This document shows, one piece after another, positions 1-8,632 of a DNA stretch of 64,000 nt; positions within the stretch are counted from its first letter, which is position 1, and each line of letters starts with the position of its first letter. The notes under the pieces were generated by a model, which saw nothing but the letters and a program-made list of their open reading frames with translations, was not told the origin of the DNA and ran no database searches. A program made the position numbers and the translations under genes. Origin of the DNA: JAPORK01 sp026710285 (lineage in GTDB: Bacteria > Pseudomonadota > Gammaproteobacteria > Pseudomonadales > Endozoicomonadaceae); the NCBI GenBank assembly GCA_965201045.1, contig OZ241746.1, positions 5,394,001 through 5,458,000 of the forward strand, read 5' to 3'.

Positions 1-2
1 CA

Positions 3-1361
3 GATACATACCTGCTCAGCACTCAAAACATGAAAGATATCAAACTCATATCAGAAACAGACAATACCATTGTATTGCGTGTTGCTGCCGGAATTACCTG
101 GCGTGAAGCAATCAGGTGGGTTAAACAAACCAGGAAAATGGATGTTATTCCTTTTGATGCGCCAGCCGTCAGTGACACTACTATTTCCGGTTCTTATAGC
201 GCACACGCTTATTCCGGGCGATCCCACATAAACAATTGCTATATGCCAGATTATGTACAGCAACTTCAGCTAATTACGCCAGCAGGAACCCTGCTGTGTC
301 GCTATTTAAAAAAAGCAGAAAATGATTATACTGCGGTAGGTGAAATGAACTCCTCTGATACGTCATCCATTGATCAGACTAAACTAAATGAAATATGTAG
401 CTATCTTCCAGGTTCACTGGGAAAATTTGGTGTAATTACTGAACTAGATGTAGCGTTTGAAAAAATTCCTGAAAACTTTGTAATCGAGAGTGATGTAATT
501 ACTAAATCTAATAATCTGGATGATTTTATTACACATCTGGTTGCAAACACCACTGAAAAAGAAAAATTTCCCCTTTATAATTATGGAGTTAAAGGTTTAT
601 TACAATGGAATGATGCTGGTGAATTTCAGGGGCTTTTGATTGGATCTGCCGGTAAATCAAGTGCTGATACAAACATAACAAAATCATTCCTGGGTTATAA
701 TGAACCCACATTATACAATCAATTCCGCTATGCATTAGCGCATATCAAAACAAGCAACTGGCATGATATGCTTCCTGAAACAAAAGGCATCAGCAAACCT
801 TTTTTATGGAGCTTCTGTCATGATACGCTCACAGAAACAAAAAAAACACTTGGATTCAACTATCCATCATTTATTTCCCAGATGACAAGTCTTTTTGCAG
901 GTCATGACCTGAGATACAGAACTGTACACCAGTCATGGTTTATCCCTGAAAGTAATATAGGGAATTTAAAAACTTTTATAATGTCGGTACAAGATGCCCT
1001 TAAGAATCCTGATTTTTCTTTAATTAAAAAAAGGATTTTGTCGCAGGAACTTCTGCCTCTGCCCGGGAGCAAACACCCGAGTCACATTACTTCGCAGCAT
1101 GGTGCAGGTTATTTGTATACTTTGGTACTGGCAGTACGTAATGATAGTGAAACAGCGCAAATAACTGCATTTCTTAAAAGCCTTACAAATCAGGCTGTTA
1201 AATCAACAATCATTCCACTGATTTTTACAGAAAATCATATGGAAAATAATGTATTGAAAGAATCGAATCCTCAGCATCTTAAACTTGATGAATTAAGTCT
1301 TAGCACCGACCCTAACCGACTCCTTACATCTGCTTTGTGGGAACGCTTCGAAAACACTTAA
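3..1361 (+). CDS. FAD-linked oxidoreductase, 5' end beyond the window
   Basis: The reading frame is open to the left edge, upstream of the ATG at 30, and the residues before that ATG read as normal coding sequence. The true start is therefore outside the window. The N-terminal visible part looks like the end of a PCMH-type FAD-binding domain (FAD_binding_4). It has a glycine-rich stretch near residues 55-65 (GSYSAHAYSGRSH), a strand pair typical of the family (QLQLITPAGTLLCR) and the late motif PGSLGKFGVITELDV. The remaining 300 residues would be the substrate domain. Homologues oxidise sugars, lactones, sterols or amino acids using covalent or tight FAD; the substrate cannot be told here. 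No partner gene follows. Family assignment is fairly sure, specificity is unknown. Confidence 0.7.
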   Translation, partial: DTYLLSTQNMKDIKLISETDNTIVLRVAAGITWREAIRWVKQTRKMDVIPFDAPAVSDTTISGSYSAHAYSGRSHINNCYMPDYVQQLQLITPAGTLLCRYLKKAENDYTAVGEMNSSDTSSIDQTKLNEICSYLPGSLGKFGVITELDVAFEKIPENFVIESDVITKSNNLDDFITHLVANTTEKEKFPLYNYGVKGLLQWNDAGEFQGLLIGSAGKSSADTNITKSFLGYNEPTLYNQFRYALAHIKTSNWHDMLPETKGISKPFLWSFCHDTLTETKKTLGFNYPSFISQMTSLFAGHDLRYRTVHQSWFIPESNIGNLKTFIMSVQDALKNPDFSLIKKRILSQELLPLPGSKHPSHITSQHGAGYLYTLVLAVRNDSETAQITAFLKSLTNQAVKSTIIPLIFTENHMENNVLKESNPQHLKLDELSLSTDPNRLLTSALWERFENT

Positions 1362-1371
1362 CATTCTTCCT

Positions 1372-1432
1372 GACAGTCCCTGAATCTTATCAGGTACGCA
1401 GTAAAACCCCTCTCTTTAGGGACTGTCTTTTA
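1372..1432 (+). terminator. Possible terminator hairpin after the FAD oxidoreductase
   Basis: A ten-base inverted repeat (GACAGTCCCT at 1372-1381, AGGGACTGTC at 1418-1427) is followed by TTTTAT. The 36-base loop is long, so this is a weak candidate. Its right arm also coincides with the left end of a dispersed repeat seen again near 10091. Confidence 0.35.
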
Positions 1433-1580
1433 TACACAAATATTTCAATAAAAATTAATATTATCTGGGGGAATGAACAAATCAGCACAGGTGAACTCAG
1501 ATAATATCAGCTTTCGTATAATTTCAATACAACTATGTCCGCTGGCTGAGTCTGTCAAAGCCTGGAGAAAAAAGTAATCT

Positions 1581-1604
1581 GGCTTCGACAGGCTCAGCCC
1601 ACGG
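1581..1604 (+). repeat. REP-like palindromic repeat
   Basis: GGCTTCGACAGGCTCAGCCC followed by ACGG. This is one of four copies in the window (also 1685-1709, 23671-23695, 23714-23735) of the TTCGACAAGCTCAG type repeat scattered in many gammaproteobacterial genomes. Confidence 0.6.
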
Positions 1605-1684
1605 TTGTACGCTCGAAAGGCTGGTATATTCGGCAAGAAACAAACATGCCAGAGTAAAAAACTAAACCTGAAAGTAAAGGCACC

Positions 1685-1709
1685 GGGCTTCGACAAGCTC
1701 AGCTCACGG
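1685..1709 (+). repeat. REP-like palindromic repeat
   Basis: GGGCTTCGACAAGCTCAGCT followed by CACGG. Same family as 1581-1604, direct orientation, 104 bases apart. Confidence 0.6.
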
Positions 1710-2140
1710 TGTACGTACAGCAAAGGCATAGACTCGTCATTCCTGCGAAAGGAGGAATCCACAGCCTACAGTGCGTTCAGCAAATTGGTATATTCAGTAG
1801 GAGACAAATCTGTCAGGATAAAAATTGAAGGTTAAAAAAATCTGACTAAGAGACAGCTTTAAGGGAGGGGAGGAAGTCAACAGTATCTGTTTACAATCTT
1901 TTACAGAGTGAAAACAAGCAGAAATGGTACTATTTTTCACTCTCAACCAATAAAATAAAGCCCATATTACAAAATTCAGACTAGCCCTGAAGATTAACAC
2001 CGTTTATAATTGCTCTAACATGAATGGACCCATTTCCCTGCTCTGATTCTCTGTAACAGCATAATTGCCTGTTATCTTCAAACCAGGGTAACTGGTAAAT
2101 GATATTTAAAGAGGCCTGACTAAAAGTCTGTAACTGAAAG

Positions 2141-3490
2141 ATGATGACAAAAAAGCTGTATATTAAAACTTATGGCTGCCAGATGAATGAGTATGACTCT
2201 CAGCGCATGGCAGATTTACTGGGCGAAACTTGCGAACTCGAACTCACTGATTTACCCGAAGAAGCTGATGTACTTTTAGTTAATACATGCTCAGTGCGTG
2301 AAAAGGCGCAGGAAAAGCTGTTTCATCAGCTGGGTCGCTGGAAAAAATTTAAGGAACGTAAGCCTGAAGTCTTAATTGGTGTAGGGGGCTGTGTTCCCAG
2401 CCAGGAAGGTGCCGCCATTCGCAAGCGCGCTCCTTACGTAGATCTTATTTTTGGACCACAGACACTACATCGCTTGCCTGACATGATGGAGCAGCGCAAG
2501 ACAAATAATGTACCTGTTATTGATGTTACCTTTCCTGAAATAGAAAAGTTTGACCGCTTACCACAACATCAGGCAGAAGGACCTTCTGCTTTTGTTTCTG
2601 TCATGGAAGGTTGCAACAAATATTGCACTTTTTGTATTGTACCCTATACCCGGGGTGCTGAAATCAGTCGTCCGCTTGATGACGTTTTAAATGAATGCAC
2701 TACACTGGCAACACAGGGTGTACGTGAAATTAACCTTTTAGGTCAAAATGTTAATGCTTATCTTGGTGAAAAAAAAGACGGCTCAGAGGCAGATCTTGCC
2801 GAGCTAATCACCTGTGTTGCTGCAATTGATGGCATTGACCGCATTCGTTTTACTACCTCTCATCCGGTGGAGTTTTCCGACAGCCTCATCCAGGTATATG
2901 GTGAAGTACCTGAACTGGTTAGCCATTTACACTTACCGGTGCAAAGTGGCTCAGATTATATCCTTGCACAGATGAAACGCGGACATACCATAGCAGAATA
3001 TAAAGAAAAAATCAGTCGCCTGAAGAAAATTCGTCCTGACTTAAAAATGTCTTCCGACTTTATTATCGGTTTTCCCGGCGAAACAGATGAAAATTTTGCA
3101 GATACCATGCGTCTTGTTGCTGAGATAGGTTATGATACTTCCTTCAGTTTTATTTACAGTAAGCGACCAGGAACACCTGCCTCTGACCTGGAAGATAATA
3201 TTTCCGCTACAGTCAAAAAAGAGCGCCTACAGCAATTGCAAAGTCGCCTGACCTTCCAGGCTGCTCAGTTTAGCCGCCGTATGGTTGGTCAGGTAAAAAA
3301 AGTGCTGGTAACAGATTTCTCACGGCGAGACCCGGGACAGCTTCAGGGTCGCACTGAATGTAACCGTGTTGTAAACTTCCAGTGTGATCAACCGGAACTA
3401 ATTGGCTGCTTTGCAGATATCCGCATTGATGAAGCACTGTCAAACTCTCTAAGAGGTACGTTAATTAGTTCAGAGCACTGTTTTTCCTGA
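2141..3490 (+). CDS. miaB: tRNA-2-methylthio-N6-isopentenyladenosine synthase MiaB
   Basis: Radical-SAM methylthiotransferase that adds the methylthio group to i6A37 of tRNAs reading UNN codons. The N-terminal UPF0004 domain carries the three auxiliary-cluster cysteines (TYGCQMN, NTCSVR, GGCVPSQEG). The radical-SAM cluster motif is EGCNKYCTFC, about residue 155, and a TRAM domain forms the last 65 residues. Length (449) is normal for the family. The protein could start at either of two adjacent ATGs (2141 or 2144); no strong Shine-Dalgarno is visible. It heads the usual miaB-phoH-ybeY-corC order, but a 540-base gap separates it from phoH, longer than in most relatives. Confidence 0.97.
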   Translation: MMTKKLYIKTYGCQMNEYDSQRMADLLGETCELELTDLPEEADVLLVNTCSVREKAQEKLFHQLGRWKKFKERKPEVLIGVGGCVPSQEGAAIRKRAPYVDLIFGPQTLHRLPDMMEQRKTNNVPVIDVTFPEIEKFDRLPQHQAEGPSAFVSVMEGCNKYCTFCIVPYTRGAEISRPLDDVLNECTTLATQGVREINLLGQNVNAYLGEKKDGSEADLAELITCVAAIDGIDRIRFTTSHPVEFSDSLIQVYGEVPELVSHLHLPVQSGSDYILAQMKRGHTIAEYKEKISRLKKIRPDLKMSSDFIIGFPGETDENFADTMRLVAEIGYDTSFSFIYSKRPGTPASDLEDNISATVKKERLQQLQSRLTFQAAQFSRRMVGQVKKVLVTDFSRRDPGQLQGRTECNRVVNFQCDQPELIGCFADIRIDEALSNSLRGTLISSEHCFS

Positions 3491-4029
3491 TAAAACAACG
3501 GCTTTTTCCCGATATTTGTAAGCTTTGAAAAGATTATGCGTAGATCCTGAGCAGGCAGCACCTTTTTCATGAAAAAAATAATTTTCAACAGTTACGCTGT
3601 ACAAAGTGACATAAACAGGCATACAATCGAAGAAGCAACGTATAAAGCCTGTCTGGCAAGTTTGCTAATAAACACTACCGGAAAGTTTTATTGAAATAGT
3701 CTATGCCTGCTCTACTATAGAGACAAAATTGATGAAAAAAATAAAACCTGTATTTTTATTTGTCCGAGACTTTGTGATAACTTTTTTCTTAAACACAAAA
3801 AAGTTTTGTACTTTGATTTATAATCATTTTTAATATGCAGACTGATAAACTTATAATTTTTAAATCTGATTTAAGTTACAATGAATATTTGGATTATTAC
3901 TGAGTGTGATATTATATTAATCCAACAAGACTCTAACAGATCATGTTTGCAAACACACCAGCAAACAGATAATAACGTATGTCTATTATAATATAAGTTT
4001 AATTGTCCCAGAGAGGTTAATTCTTAACA
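3491..4029. other. Intergenic region miaB-phoH, no gene seen
   Basis: About 540 AT-rich bases with no supported ORF, RNA gene or clear terminator. It presumably holds the phoH promoter, but no convincing -35/-10 pair could be chosen by eye. GAGAGG at 4011-4016 is the likely phoH ribosome binding site. Confidence 0.4.
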
Positions 4030-5127
4030 TTGAATATATTTAATACAAAACCATCTGCTCATCCATCAACAAAAGAAATGGCAACCACTTATGATTTTTC
4101 TATTGAAGTAGCTGAAAATAAACGACTTATGGAAATGTGTGGTCCTCTGAATGAACACCTGAAGCAAATTGAACAACGCCTTGGAATTTGCATTTATAAT
4201 TGCGGAGAACATTTCAAGCTTCACGGAAAGTCACTACATATTTTAAGGCAGGGAGAATATGTATTACGTACACTGTATGCTGAAACAAAAAATGCACAGG
4301 CTGTTGATCGTGAAAATGTGCATATGGTCCTTCAGGAAAGTGCGCAAAAATATATGAATACCAACAAAGAATTACTAAATAATAAAACCGACATAACCAC
4401 TAGCGATAATCCTTTAGTTTATGCAGATGATGATACAACCACAGCAGATAAATCATTAATCATAAAAACTTCTAAAAGAATTATCCGTCCTCGGGGGAAA
4501 AATCAGCACCATTATATTCGCACAATCCAGTCAAATGATATTAATTTTGGAACCGGACCCGCCGGTACCGGGAAAACCTTTTTAGCCGTAGCCTGCGGTA
4601 TTCAGGCACTTGAAAACAATCAAGTACAGCGTATTTTACTGGTAAGACCTGCGGTAGAAGCAGGTGAAAAACTAGGATTTTTACCCGGAGATCTTGCTCA
4701 GAAAATAGATCCTTATCTGCGCCCTTTGTATGATGCATTATATGAAATGCTCGGATTAGAACGTGTGGGTAAACTGATTGAGCGTAATGTTATTGAAATT
4801 GCACCACTTGCTTATATGCGGGGTCGTACATTAAACCATGCATTTATCATTCTGGATGAATCACAAAATACAACGATTGAACAAATGAAGATGTTTCTGA
4901 CCCGCATTGGCTTTGGTTCGACTGCGGTGATTAATGGAGATCTTACTCAGGCAGACCTCCCTAAAGGAGTGAAATCAGGCTTAAGCCATGCTATCTCTGT
5001 TCTCTCAGAGGTTAAGAACATTGGTCATACTCATTTTAATAGTAAAGATGTTGTTCGCCACCCTATTGTTCAGCACATAATTGAAGCTTATGAAAAACAT
5101 GAAAGATCAACAGAAGAAAACAGATAA
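4030..5127 (+). CDS. phoH: PhoH family ATPase (YbeZ type)
   Basis: Cytosolic P-loop ATPase of the PhoH/YbeZ family, which works with the endoribonuclease YbeY in RNA and ribosome metabolism. Walker A is GPAGTGKT at about residue 177 and Walker B is FIILDESQN at about residue 276. The N-terminal segment with the family pattern LxEHLKQIEQRLGI is present. The annotated start is a TTG 13 bases after GAGAGG; an in-frame ATG at 4078 is an alternative and would remove 16 poorly conserved residues. ybeY starts 29 bases after the stop, so the two are probably co-transcribed. Confidence 0.93.
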   Translation: MNIFNTKPSAHPSTKEMATTYDFSIEVAENKRLMEMCGPLNEHLKQIEQRLGICIYNCGEHFKLHGKSLHILRQGEYVLRTLYAETKNAQAVDRENVHMVLQESAQKYMNTNKELLNNKTDITTSDNPLVYADDDTTTADKSLIIKTSKRIIRPRGKNQHHYIRTIQSNDINFGTGPAGTGKTFLAVACGIQALENNQVQRILLVRPAVEAGEKLGFLPGDLAQKIDPYLRPLYDALYEMLGLERVGKLIERNVIEIAPLAYMRGRTLNHAFIILDESQNTTIEQMKMFLTRIGFGSTAVINGDLTQADLPKGVKSGLSHAISVLSEVKNIGHTHFNSKDVVRHPIVQHIIEAYEKHERSTEENR

Positions 5128-5156
5128 CCACAGGCGATATAAAAAAATTTAATTTT

Positions 5157-5654
5157 ATGAGTGTTATCATTGATTTACTAATTGACAGTCAAGATTGCTT
5201 TATCCCTGAAAAAAAAGCGTTTAAAACATGGGTTAATGCAGCTGCGAATCTATCATACGACACTGAACTCTGCATTCGCATTGTTGATGAAAAAGAGAGT
5301 GCTACGCTTAATTATCATTGGCGTAAAAAGACAGGCGCAACCAATGTACTCTCTTTTCCAGCCCTTTTACCAGAAGGTATGCCGCAGGTTACTTTAGGAG
5401 ATATCGTTATTTGTGCTCCTGTTGTCGAAGCAGAGGCAAAAATGCAGCTAAAGCAACTTACAGCGCATTGGGCACACATGGTTATTCATGGCACCCTTCA
5501 CCTTTTGGGATATGATCACATCAACGAAGATGATGCGCTTGAAATGGAAACAGCAGAAACCCAGATCATGTGTGCCTTAGGTTTTGATGATCCGTATAAA
5601 AATAATTTAGCATCAAACAATTCCACCAAAATTAATACGACACATATATTATGA
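5157..5654 (+). CDS. ybeY: Endoribonuclease YbeY
   Basis: Single-strand-specific metallo-endoribonuclease for 16S rRNA 3'-end maturation and 70S quality control. The metal site motif HGTLHLLGYDH (about residues 117-127) is complete, with three histidines for zinc. The conserved TNVLSFP strand is also present. Length 165 is normal, with a slightly extended Asn-rich C-terminus. The last four bases overlap corC (ATGA at 5651-5654), which indicates translational coupling. Confidence 0.96.
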   Translation: MSVIIDLLIDSQDCFIPEKKAFKTWVNAAANLSYDTELCIRIVDEKESATLNYHWRKKTGATNVLSFPALLPEGMPQVTLGDIVICAPVVEAEAKMQLKQLTAHWAHMVIHGTLHLLGYDHINEDDALEMETAETQIMCALGFDDPYKNNLASNNSTKINTTHIL

Positions 5655-6502
5655 GAGATAATAGTCATAGCTATTTATCAAACTTAAAAAACTGGTTTTG
5701 TAAAATCAGACAACTTTTCAGCAACCCGGTATTGAAAAAAAAGGATCTGATCAAACAGCTTAGTCATTATAAAAATCATGACATTTATGAAAATGGTGTA
5801 CTTCATATTGTGGAAGGTGCTTTGCAAATTGACGACATGCAGGCACGAGATATTATGATTCCACGCTCTCAAATGATATGTATTGCTGAAAACGAAAAAC
5901 CTGAAAATTTTCTTCCCAGGATTATTGCTGCCGGACACTCACGTTATCCAATTATTGGAGAATCTGTTGATGAAATCACCGGTATTCTTCTGGCAAAAGA
6001 TTTATTACCTTTACTATTCAGAGAAAGCGCTCCTCAATCATTTGATCTGAAATCTGTTTTACGGGCTGCTACTTTTGTACCTGAAAGTAAGCGTCTTACC
6101 GTATTATTACATAATTTTCGTACCAACAAAAATCATATGGCTATTGTCGTAGATGAATATGGTGGTGTGGCCGGACTGATTACCATTGAAGATATCCTTG
6201 AAGAAATCGTTGGTGAAATTGAAGATGAATATGATTCCGAAGCAGACGGTTTTGTAAAACCGATTACAAAAAATAGTTTCATGGTTAAAGCGTTAATGCC
6301 TATTGATGAATTCAACCATTTTTTTCATAGTGATTTAACCAGTGAAGAGTTTGATACCGTCGGTGGATTAATTATGCAACAACTTGGACATATGCCTAAA
6401 CGTGATGAATTTATTGATATTGATAAGTTTCGTTTCAAAGTCGTCAGCTCAAATAGCAGACGTATTGGCTTATTACATGTCAGCCTGAATACAACAGAGT
6501 AA
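5651..6502 (+). CDS. corC: CorC/YbeX family CBS-domain protein
   Basis: Cytosolic protein of the HlyC/CorC family, linked to Mg2+/Co2+ efflux and, as YbeX, to ribosome metabolism. A pair of CBS domains spans about residues 65-190 (MIPRSQMICI, then HMAIVVDEYGGVAGLITIEDILEEIVGEIEDE region). The C-terminal CorC_HlyC domain follows (GFVKPITKNSFMV to the end). There is no DUF21 membrane domain, as expected for YbeX/CorC rather than YfjD. Last gene of the miaB-type cluster; the usual downstream lnt is absent and an insertion sequence follows instead. Confidence 0.93.
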   Translation: MRDNSHSYLSNLKNWFCKIRQLFSNPVLKKKDLIKQLSHYKNHDIYENGVLHIVEGALQIDDMQARDIMIPRSQMICIAENEKPENFLPRIIAAGHSRYPIIGESVDEITGILLAKDLLPLLFRESAPQSFDLKSVLRAATFVPESKRLTVLLHNFRTNKNHMAIVVDEYGGVAGLITIEDILEEIVGEIEDEYDSEADGFVKPITKNSFMVKALMPIDEFNHFFHSDLTSEEFDTVGGLIMQQLGHMPKRDEFIDIDKFRFKVVSSNSRRIGLLHVSLNTTE

Positions 6503-6839
6503 CAAAGATAATAACTTCTGATTTGAGGATTTTTTATTAAATCAGGTAAAAATCACTTTAACGTGATAAATTAAGGAATGATGATATACTATAGGGCAGA
6601 TGACTGATGATATTTGTATTATTACAATTTTACCGTGTCGAACCTAACCTGAAATAAACTGTCACTAAAGTTGTATTTTTCAGGATTAATCAAATGCAGT
6701 AAACTATACAAAAAATCGGAAGATACGCCAAAAAATGTGCGATATAATACATTCGTAAGATGACCAGGCTTTCTGACATGTCTTATAATATCTGGAGAAA
6801 TTCATATCCCAGACAAATAAGTCAAAAATTCCCATAAAG
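6503..6839. other. Intergenic region between corC and the IS element
   Basis: No gene is seen. It holds two small hairpins just after corC (CTGATTT/AAATCAG at 6518-6545 and ATCAC/GTGAT near 6551-6566) that could form a weak terminator. Its end, ATAAAG at 6834-6839, is the left target duplication of the insertion sequence. Confidence 0.4.
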
Positions 6840-8599
6840 CCTACATTCCCGCGATCTCCATTTGGATTCCATAAATTAAACAGGCTGTTTTTCCAAGAAG
6901 CCTGATAATTTTTATCCTTGTATCATTTAGGTTAGTTATCATTGCACGGAAACTTTTTTCTACAGGGTTATATAGCTTGACAATCGCAATACCTTCCATC
7001 AACTGGAAAATCCAGCGCATTGTCGGATTTTTAACAGGTTTTCCCAGTTGGTTTGGAAGGGTTTCATTTGCTAATTTAAGTGACTCCCTGAGTTTATGCT
7101 GAGCGTAATTATATACTAGCAGACATAGTGTCATTACCATCATGAGAGCTTCGATTCGCTGACGCTTCTTAACGAAAAAAGAGTCCACCATGAACCAGGG
7201 ATCTTTTAAAAACCGAAAGCCCCGTTCCACACCCTGTTGCTCTTTATAAGCGGCAAATAATGCTTCATCAGAAAGTGTATTTTTATCCAGATTATTGGTC
7301 GCAATAATAAAACGACCCTTCCGATGCAGCTCTTGTTCAATTACCTTTTGATTACGTGTAATTGTGCTTTGGATTTTATAACCAGCCAATACTTTTTCCA
7401 CCTCGGATTTAGGACGACCTCTGCCAGGATTTTTAAAAACGGGAGTCACATACAAATCAATCCGATGATAACGGTATCGTTTAGCACACTGCTCTCCGGC
7501 TGAAAAAGCATCTTCTTCACAGGAAAATATTTTATTGCCCAGACGCCAACAGGCTTTTTTAAGTTCTTCTTCCTGCCGGGTAAGTTTTTTTTCAAAAGTT
7601 TTCTTTTCGCGCTGATAAGCTTGCTCTGATGATATAATTAACCAGCGTTGCTCAATATCGCCATAATAGCTTGCATGAGAGCCATATTTATACCCGGTAT
7701 CGAGAGTGGTCCAATCAAAGGCATCATCTGGCTGACTCAGCAAATCTTTCACCTCTGACAAGGTCTCCGGTACCCGACTAACCCAATGGTACACATTTGA
7801 ACTGAGTAGCTTGTCTTTGTTATATAGAGCAGAATCTGCTACCCAAGTAAACTCATCTCCCTGTTTGAGAGCTGACTGAAAGGCACGAACTCGCTCAATA
7901 GTTTCGGTAAATGTTTTTTTATCAGAACTATTACCATTGTGCGGTTCCATCCAAAAAGGAATGTCTGCCGAACCACTGGTAGCCATAGAAAGCATTACTT
8001 GCTTCAGATCAGGGCGATGGTCCTTAGAATATCCATGTCGCACCTCTATTCCCTGAGGTTCTGTGTCATTATACTGTCCCTGCAATGCAAAACTGGTAGA
8101 ATCTAAATGGGCAAATTTACTCAATAGCCCATGATCCAGCGCTATACCAAAAGCAATCTCTGAATATAAACGACTGGTACCATATGCATAAATTTCATCA
8201 AGCGTTTTCCCAAGAGTATGGTCATCCAACTGTTCAGCTACAATGTTTTCTTCAAATAACTGCCCAATTGCTTTGCTCTGAAAAAATTGCGGAGTCAAAT
8301 ATAAACGGCGGTTGGTAAAACCCAGTCCGTTGATAATCATTGCCATTACGGCAACACCGGGTTGAATAACACGTCTTGGATCATTGCTACCAATGCACTG
8401 GTTAATTCTTTTTGTAATATCCAGGTCTCGACAGGCAGCTGCTACCAATCCATGATGGTCCATGACTTCTGTTGTCGTGTTATCTTCAGCAATTTCTAAT
8501 GTTGCCATCCTGAATCCTGATTTAATAGTTTTTAAATATATGATTATCATAACTATTTTATATTTAAATAATCAATGAGTAAGATCGCGGAAATATCGG
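6840..8599 (-). mobile_element. Complete IS1634-type insertion sequence with target duplication
   Basis: A 1760-base element with imperfect terminal inverted repeats: CCTACATTCCCGCGATC at the left and, read inward from the right, CCGATATTTCCGCGATC (13 of 17 match). It is flanked by ATAAAG at 6834-6839 and 8600-8605, a six-base target duplication. One intact transposase fills it. Intact ends, duplication and ORF suggest a fairly recent insertion that could still be active. A deleted relative lies at 9911-10013. Confidence 0.88.
6841..8508 (-). CDS. IS1634 family transposase
   Basis: DDE transposase of the IS1634 group (IS4-like superfamily). It has a DUF4277-like N-terminus (about residues 10-110 with LGFTNRRLYLTPQFF), the first catalytic Asp in HLDSTSF, the second in VADSALY, and the Glu region ERGFRFLKDPWF. 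The ATG at 8508 is chosen because AGGA lies six bases upstream; an upstream in-frame start at 8550 would add 14 residues. No frameshift or stop interrupts it. The stop codon lies within the left terminal repeat, as is common for compact IS elements. Confidence 0.92.
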   Translation of the reverse strand: MATLEIAEDNTTTEVMDHHGLVAAACRDLDITKRINQCIGSNDPRRVIQPGVAVMAMIINGLGFTNRRLYLTPQFFQSKAIGQLFEENIVAEQLDDHTLGKTLDEIYAYGTSRLYSEIAFGIALDHGLLSKFAHLDSTSFALQGQYNDTEPQGIEVRHGYSKDHRPDLKQVMLSMATSGSADIPFWMEPHNGNSSDKKTFTETIERVRAFQSALKQGDEFTWVADSALYNKDKLLSSNVYHWVSRVPETLSEVKDLLSQPDDAFDWTTLDTGYKYGSHASYYGDIEQRWLIISSEQAYQREKKTFEKKLTRQEEELKKACWRLGNKIFSCEEDAFSAGEQCAKRYRYHRIDLYVTPVFKNPGRGRPKSEVEKVLAGYKIQSTITRNQKVIEQELHRKGRFIIATNNLDKNTLSDEALFAAYKEQQGVERGFRFLKDPWFMVDSFFVKKRQRIEALMMVMTLCLLVYNYAQHKLRESLKLANETLPNQLGKPVKNPTMRWIFQLMEGIAIVKLYNPVEKSFRAMITNLNDTRIKIIRLLGKTACLIYGIQMEIAGM

Positions 8600-8632
8600 A
8601 TAAAGAAAAATATTTTTTTTTTGAATTATCCT

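Larger units (their letters stand above)
1417..1881. repeat. Degenerate dispersed repeat with MITE-like right end and REP-like palindromes
   Basis: This fills most of the 780-base gap between the oxidoreductase and miaB. It shares its left end (AGGGACTGT, then TTTATACA-AAATATTT) and its right part (CTACAGTGCGTTCAG, then GACAGCT near 1857) with a shorter copy at about 10091-10265. The right end also matches the MITE at 23588-23816. The flank AAGGGAGGGGAGGA near 1861 is the complement of the sequence next to that MITE and resembles IS200/IS605-type ends. No gene is supported here. Confidence 0.6.

Noticed and set aside
1605..1835. Short ORF between the oxidoreductase and miaB
   Set aside because: It runs through REP-like and MITE-like repeat sequence and has no start signal or protein-like composition.
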